Positions 57,481-64,000 of a stretch of 64,000 nucleotides of DNA are shown here, in pieces. Made by a program: the position numbers and the translations under genes. Numbering within the stretch: the stretch's first letter is position 1; each line of letters starts with the position of its first letter. The notes below the pieces were generated by a model, which worked only from the letters and a program-made list of their open reading frames with translations, had not been told where the DNA came from and searched no databases. The stretch spans positions 41,187,791 to 41,251,790 of the forward strand of contig NC_081412.1 in NCBI RefSeq assembly GCF_030272615.1. The letters are read 5' to 3'. This stretch comes from Cryptomeria japonica. Its lineage: Eukaryota; Streptophyta; Pinopsida; Cupressales; Cupressaceae.

Positions 57481-60400
57481 CTTAGCTGAGCCAGAGATTT
57501 AAATAGTAATAAATGTCTACCCGAATTTACCAAATGGTAGAGATGAAACAATGATTAGTAGAGCCTAGGACGGTGTCAAAAAGATTTTGACCATCTGGGA
57601 GGCCTGAAATCCACAGACAAATGCGTAGACCAGGAATAAAGCTGAGATATTAAAAATCTGGCGTGTAAGTCACTTAAAATATTAGTCTACTTTGACCTAA
57701 AGTAAACCTGTAGTGTGAGCCTTGTTGAGTAAATGATTCTTCGACTTTGTGTGAGAAAGAAATGGACCCACTAAAGGCGAGATGGAATTATTATTTGCTC
57801 AGCATCTTTCTACTATGGATGGATGGAATTTCGTTCATCGTTATCTTTCACATGGGCCTCAGCTTTTGTTATTGTCTTTAAGCTTTAACAGATGCCTGCC
57901 TTATTCGGTCAACTTTTAAGTGCTTTAGTTGGCGCCATGGTCCCCGTTCTTTTAAGTGGTGAATCCAGGTAGTGCTTGAAACAGGCATAATAGTTGATCG
58001 ACTCGTTTACGTATGCTCCATTTTCAATATGATTTTTAAAAGCGCGACTCTGCTTTTCCCTTGGATGATGTAGGATGATGTTTTAGGGTTTCATCGGTGA
58101 GAAAGCGGTTCTATGGAGGGGGCCTCATGATCTAAATGGAGAGTTATGTTGGGGTTTTTGTGGAGGGGGCTTTCTAAAATATAGAGGTGGAGGATATTTA
58201 AAGTTAGTGGTTTCATAAATTTTGTAGCTTAAAAGTTTCAGTTTTTAAATTTAAGGATGTGGGGTCTCATGAATATTGTATTGCAGATCAGCTTAAGTTT
58301 AAGCTCTTAAATTTAAGCAGGTGGTGAAAAAATTTAGTTTTCCCTCTAAATTTTAGATGATTGAAAAGTGGCATAAAATATTCCTAAGCTAGTGGGTAAT
58401 TTCTAGCCCACCCCATTTTCATGCTTAAATTTGCAAACCTAAAAAGTAAATGCTCCTATTTGTAAGGAAAAGATTTCAAATAATCTGTAGCAAAAAAAAA
58501 ATTCTGCATGGGACCACCTCTTCCTTAAAAATAGAAGTTTAAGCCCCTACGGACCCGCCTTAAAGAAGAAAATACACTCATAAATATAAATTGGAATTTT
58601 GTAGTAGGTGCTTACATCATAGCCTTGCCAATCAACCAAGTGGCTTTCTAATAATTGGAATTTCATAGTGGCCTCATTTTGTATTAGAGGATAATTTAGA
58701 ATTTTAGTAATATAAATGATCTCATGTAAATTTTAAATTAAGTATAGAGGATACTTTGGAATTGCTATATCTTGTAGAAAAAGAGTAGATCAAAGTTTTG
58801 CAGTCATTTATTTACGTGACTACACATGTTTCTTTCTTCATTCTTTTTTCATTTTTTGTGTTCAGTGTCAAATTTTATCTCTAAAATTTACTTTATTAAT
58901 GTAAATAAACATACATTTCTATCATAAATAAACAAACAAAAAATTCATGAATCCATTAGCTCTAAATAAACCATTTAAAAATTTATATAATGTTTGCTAA
59001 ACAAAATAAGCTAAACAATCATATGGAACCTTGCTCTTATCTTGGAAAATAGAAGTCCCTATATTAAAGCTCTTTATATTTCAACATTTTCTTGTGAAGA
59101 ATGTACTTACCCTTCCTTTATTCAATAAAAAATTTAATGGTCTATGTCACCTTAATTGAAATTTTTTTTTAAAAATGCTCATGGGGTGGCAAATTTAACC
59201 TGTTTTTTATTGCATGTCATCATTAGAAGGAATCTAGTAAATTTTTTAGAATCTCAATGGAATTTATTAGAGTTGATGGTAATAAATTTAGGAGATTGAC
59301 ACCTTAAAACAAATTATTACTTTTTAAGCTTTATCTATTGCTATAAAATTCATGGCATCACTTAATTGTAAAATTGTCTTAAGTTTCCTTAGCAACACCA
59401 CCTTTAAGAGTTTAGATAACTACTCTCCAAGGAACCAATGTGTTATTGTCCCTAGTCAATTTATTATACTTTTAGAATTTCTTCAAATTTCCAACATCTA
59501 TTGTTTGCCTTCAATCGATCTTCTATTTTCAAAACTTGTTAATTTAAATGATAGACCATTTAGGATGACATTTTATTCTATATGTATATATATACATATA
59601 TTATGCAATATACTTATATTTTTTGTAAATATATGCTTATACGTGTGTACATATATATGTATGCATATACACACATATTCATTTATTTTACAAAAAAGAC
59701 CTAGTTAGGCACACAAGAGCCACAAAAATTTCACTATCCAAATTCAGATAACAAAAAAGTTCACCAGAGCTAACCATGCTCAGGTTCAACTTAAGAAATC
59801 AAAATTCCATACATGATTGATGTGTTTATCCCTATTAAGCATTATTTTTACAAAGAAAGGAATATTTTCATCCTACTACAAATGCATTGATATCATACCA
59901 TCCTACTAACCTACTATATACATAGCATATACCAAATGAAACAAAACATGAGAAAACTAACAAAAAGCTATTATTGCCCCAAATAGAAGCTATCTACTAC
60001 TCACCTTAGTCTTGACATAGCAACTAGCCTCTTAAACTTCCATAATCAAAAGATCCACATGCCAAATTACTACAATCTTCTTCAAGCCTAACAGACATTT
60101 CCTTGATTGTTTAGAATCATGTGTAGATACTCAACCATGCTTCAATATTTTTTAAGTATTAATAGATATTTCATTGATTATTTAAAATAATGTGTAGATT
60201 CCCAACCATAGAGCATAAGGAACTATCCATTTGATCCCCAAAATGTTCAAAATACTCACACAATATGTATATCCCACTGTCAAAGATAATATTATCATAA
60301 AAATGATCATTAAGATAGGTAATAAATGTTTCTCCTTGCAATTGATTTCTTAGCATAAATCATCATCCACATAACTTTTGTAATGTTAACACTTTAATTA

Positions 60401-61341
60401 CAAACTATTTATTTCACAAGTCTCTATAATTTTAACATCAAAATTCAAAATATTGGATTAACCAATTTTCTAGATATATAATCGATAAACCTCTCTGAAA
60501 CTTTATCATATCCCAATCTACCCTAGTTTTAACTTCTTCCCTAATATTATTGTTATTGCTTGTACCCCTAGAAACCATTTCATTTAACCCTAACGCCATC
60601 ACAACTAACAAAAGGAAAGTATGAAGGAATGAATTTGGAAATTACCAATCCTTAATCTATCTATTAAGAAACAATGGAGGTTCTTTAAAAAAAAAAATTG
60701 TATAACCCATATGTGTCAGCCCAAATAAAGTATGTAATTATCTAACTTCTTATCCTAACCTTTAATTTTAATAAATATTGAAACATCATATTAATCCTCC
60801 TTTGCTCAATCCTAGTGTAGCTAAAAATATAGGAATCCACATATACATCACCTCATATTCCCTTAACATGTAGTTCAGTCTTATGTCCATTCCTTATACA
60901 CCCAATACATCTCCCAAGAATAGCCTCAACCAACCCTTCTTTTTCCCAAAGAGAGATTCCCTTGTTAGTAAACCAATTAATACCAAATTATTTTTCCTTT
61001 TGAAATGTAGGAAAAGTGATCCAAGGCTAACACATCCATTAACCTAAGATCAATTAATTTAGTGTAAAAAATTAGTGAGGGATGAATGGGCTTGACTACT
61101 ATCACAAGGAATATCGAAGTTGTCCTAGATTTACCCTCTCAAAATGTTAGTTGTAATGTTATTGGAATTTGATTGTGTGATGTAGTCAAGGATGGAGGGT
61201 TTGGAATGGACTATCCAACCTTGCAACAAAATTCAACACCACTTAACACTAGAAAGGAACATGTAATTTGATTGATTATAACAGAGTTCATACATGTCGA
61301 TAGGCCTCCCATATGATAATTACACTAGGCCCCATTGACAT
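57481..61341. other. Intergenic, nothing recognised
   Basis: AT-rich DNA with alternating ATATGTATATATA tracts near 59580-59680. ORFs at 59352-59708 (plus) and 60356-60171 (minus) show no known domains. I see no repeat ends. Confidence 0.5.
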
Positions 61342-61622
61342 TGTTGAACACTTTCAGATGTTGAGAGGGGGGCATGAATTAGTATATATTAAAACTTAAA
61401 CCATTTAACTAATCAATTATCATCCATTCCATTTACCACATGTGCAGAAGTAAAGAACTGAAAAACACAATAGCAGTCACACATGAACATCAAGATTTTA
61501 CGTGAAAAACCCAATGAGGGAAAAACCATAGTGAGAACTATCCCACCATATGAAAAAAAAGGTTACAATGTTTTAGGCTCAAGGCCACGGATCCCACTAC
61601 CCCTGGGCGATCCCATAATATT

Positions 61623-63771
61623 GGGTTACACTTTTTAGCCAAACTTGACACTAAAATCAACATTTTGCACCAGATCTTAACTTTCTAACATTTGTAGAAG
61701 TTAAACCATTAAGAAATTGAAGATGAAGTAAACTACTGCTTTGTGAAATTTTTCATATAGATTCTAAATATATATTTTTAAAACAATTAGAAATGAATTG
61801 TCCATATTGTTATGTAACTTTTAATAACTTTTAATAAATTTTTATAAATGGGCATTTTTCAAAAGTGACTTCTATTCTATAGCGCATAACATTTTTTATA
61901 TCGAGAAGGAAATTCTAATTTTAAAAATAATATTTGGCATACCAATATCAAGTGGATGGATATTCTTTCATAAATTTTTGTTACATATACTTTTTTAAGT
62001 TAATTTTTTAATTCAAAGTAACTATAATTTGGACAGAGGTGTATTCCATAATGCATAACTTTTTTTGTATTCATTTGAACTAACTTCTTCTTTTTGTGTT
62101 GAAATAAGGATATCAATACCTAGGAAAAAGATAATTTTAAAAAATATTCCATATTTTTATTTTTCCACATGTGTGAAATGTAATCCTTAATATTCAACGA
62201 AAATACTATATTCATAAAAAATAAAGCATAAATATGTTAATAAAATTAAATATATTAACAATTATACTATTTGGAAAGCTTATAATAAGGACTACATCCT
62301 TAAAAAAGAAACTTCTAAATGAATTCATTTGACCCCCCAAAAGCTAATGTAAAGGTAGTTTTTTTATCAGCATTTTGATAGGTGCAAAGGAGGCTCTATT
62401 ACAAGCGTGATTTAATAGTAGGGTAAGTGCAAGGTAATGGGTCACAAATTGGCGGAAGTCTATGCGTTGGAAAACACGCTCTTAGAAATGGGGACCCATT
62501 TTCAAAAAATGGGAGCTCGTTTTTGCTTCGAGCCCCCGAGGCGAAACTAAATAGGCCCCCATTTTGTTCTCAAACGGGGGCCCACTTGAAAATGAAACGA
62601 GGTCCCATTTTTTAAAAAATGGGCCCCCGTTTTTAAATCCGATTTTACCCATTTTTTTGGGGCGCATTTTGTCATTTTTGGACAATAATGATAATTTTAG
62701 GAATGGGTCGTTATTTATATAACAGGGGCCCATTCTGTGGAAGTTGATTCCACAACCCAGCACTTGCCTTGGGATTAGGTCTAGGATAGGCCTGCGATGG
62801 CCACACTTGAGACATGGACCTGCAAATTCAAATCTCCATGAACGAAAGTACAAATATGAACTTTTGAAATAGTTTACGTGCCTCTAATTAGAGAATTTTT
62901 ATATGAAATTAAAACCCATTTCAGATTATACTGTCTAGATTCTAAATATGTAAAAAAAATTATAAATTGATTATTTTAACTACTTTTCATTTAATTTATA
63001 CTAAATTGGGTCCATAAACTTGAAATATTAACTAATTTTGTTAATTTAATAACTTTTTTATTTTAATGAATTTTGAAAAAAAAATTATGTCATCAATCTA
63101 CACAAAATTATTTTCTGTTAAAAAAAAATAAAAAAATAAAAAATGTAAGTTTACATCAAATTAAGTGGGTCGTACACGTCAAATTTTTAAAAAGATAATT
63201 ACAGTCATTAAAAAATTAATTAAAAAAAAATTTAAAAATCAATACAAAAAGTTAGGCTCATCAATATTCAGTGTGTTACAAATCATTTCCCAAAACAGTT
63301 TGAGAAAATAATTTTAATTGTGTCAAAAAGTGTGGGTCGTGCAAATGTATGGTATGGTCCTGAAACAACCATTTTTAAAACATAGTTTTTAGAACTCCAT
63401 TCAAAAAGTTATTTTTTATTATGTGGGTATTAAAATAAATTACATATTTGGAAAGCAGACTCGGAGGGCTATCTTTTATATTCCTGACTTTTTCTAAGAT
63501 TCAATCTCCAAGTGTTTCAAAATTTAAGCTCAAATGAGATAAAACTTGAAAATCAGGGAAAACACTTCCACTTTTTGGCCAAAAAGTGGACTCATCTTCT
63601 TGCACTGGCCCAATAGAAAGGTTCTATCCAAGGGATTTTGATCGAAGAGGATTTGATATAACTATCTTCAATTAATTACTTCAAATGGGACCTCTCAAGG
63701 TTTAAATCATTATAGTTTCTAAAAAATGTATGATTTCAACAAAATTTTGGATGTACCAAAAATTGTAACCC
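61623..63771. mobile_element. 2.15-kb insertion with inverted terminal similarity
   Basis: The left end GGGTTACACTTTTTAGCC and the reverse complement of the right end, GGGTTACAATTTTTGGTAC, are similar. Weaker matches go inward about 100 bases, and the similarity also extends about 20 bases outward. No transposase or clear direct target duplication is seen, so it may be a non-autonomous DNA transposon or something else. The interior is very AT-rich except for a GC-rich palindromic block at 62480-62730. Confidence 0.4.
62572..62632. repeat. GC-rich hairpin with nested palindrome
   Basis: AAACGGGGGCCCA (62572-62584) and its exact reverse complement (62620-62632) enclose 35 bases. The perfect 20-base palindrome CCCATTTTTTAAAAAATGGG lies at 62604-62623, overlapping the right arm. 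The two structures compete. Confidence 0.9.
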
Positions 63772-64000
63772 AGTATTGTAGGATCACCCCCTATGTGGAC
63801 TTGCAAGACTAGGGTGCACAACCTTAGGGAAAGATGCAAAAAGTAATTGCAGAGCCAGAAGATCACTTCTTCGGGATAAGATACATTATATTTGAAAAAT
63901 AAACATCAATATGGTTGAACCGCAAACAACCACATACACTAATATGCTAATTATAGTTCATTGTTAAAACAAATCTGAACCTACCTTCATTACTACTCTA

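Larger units (their letters stand above)
61342..64000 (-). repeat. Minus-oriented LTR fragment running off the window, split by an insertion
   Basis: The left edge TGTTGAACAC is followed by GAGAGGGGGGCATGAATTAG, the reverse complement of a C-rich LTR end. Blocks AACCCAATGAGGGAAAAACC, GGTGCACAACCTTAGG and GATCACTTCTTCGGGATAAG are shared in order with the LTR at 44295-45471. The right end lies beyond 64000. 61623-63771 does not match that LTR and is listed separately. Confidence 0.55.

Noticed and set aside
59352-59708. 118-codon ORF as a possible gene
   Set aside because: AT-rich, ends in ATATGTATAT microsatellite-derived residues, no motif and no promoter evidence.
62427-62853. Opposing ORFs over the GC-rich block
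   Set aside because: They arise from palindromic low-stop sequence; their products mirror one another and show no domain.
1-64000. Organellar, bacterial or viral insertion
   Set aside because: No rRNA, photosystem, respiratory or phage-type genes; all coding relics belong to plant retroelements apart from the RING gene.

Overview
The window looks like nuclear DNA from a seed plant with a large, repeat-rich genome. I lean towards a gymnosperm (conifer-type): old nested LTR retrotransposons, copia LTRs followed by the classic plant initiator-tRNA-Met primer site, a plant LINE, a tRNA-derived SINE and an ATL-type RING gene. That placement is inference. I see no bacterial or organellar signal. 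Almost every long reading frame is retroelement-derived and broken by stops or frameshifts. I found one intact cellular gene, an ATL-like RING-H2 protein at 56506-57039 (minus).

Layout. 1-6479: a copia-type LTR element without pol, carrying an N-truncated zinc-knuckle gag and a long decayed ORF of unknown function. 6480-8542 plus 38738-38752: a minus-oriented long LTR, split by the next insertion. 8543-38732: a Ty3/gypsy (Tat-like) element on the minus strand, 5-bp target duplication CTTTG. Its integrase is split at 11740/28954 by a large-LTR, pol-less element (11741-28953, target duplication ATACT). That element's internal ORF is split at 16372/24651 by a complete but dead copia element (16373-24645, target duplication AGATG). 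The order of insertion is therefore readable: outer minus LTR, gypsy, large-LTR element, copia.

38753-39377 is a LINE fragment. 39378-42021 is unclassified sequence with a diverged direct repeat and a 58-bp tandem repeat. 42033-49678 is a near full-length LINE on the minus strand with poly(A) and a long target duplication. It contains an LTR insertion, a 119-bp tandem repeat and a 373-bp TRIM/SMART-like miniature LTR element. A SINE with a perfect 13-bp target duplication lies at 51481-51760, a (TG)18 microsatellite at 52405-52440, and a deleted copia element at about 52810-55790. The ATL-like gene follows, with its 5' end and upstream region partly duplicated. The rest is AT-rich intergenic DNA, then a minus-oriented LTR fragment from 61342 to the window edge, interrupted by a 2.15-kb insertion with inverted ends.

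Two parts are the best candidates for something undescribed. One is the large-LTR element: its LTRs are longer than its interior, it encodes an acidic protein I cannot place, and precise removal of the copia element plus one target copy restores its frame. The other is the first element, whose unknown ORF contains a duplicated module of about 80 residues. All boundaries were read by eye; no alignments or database searches were run.
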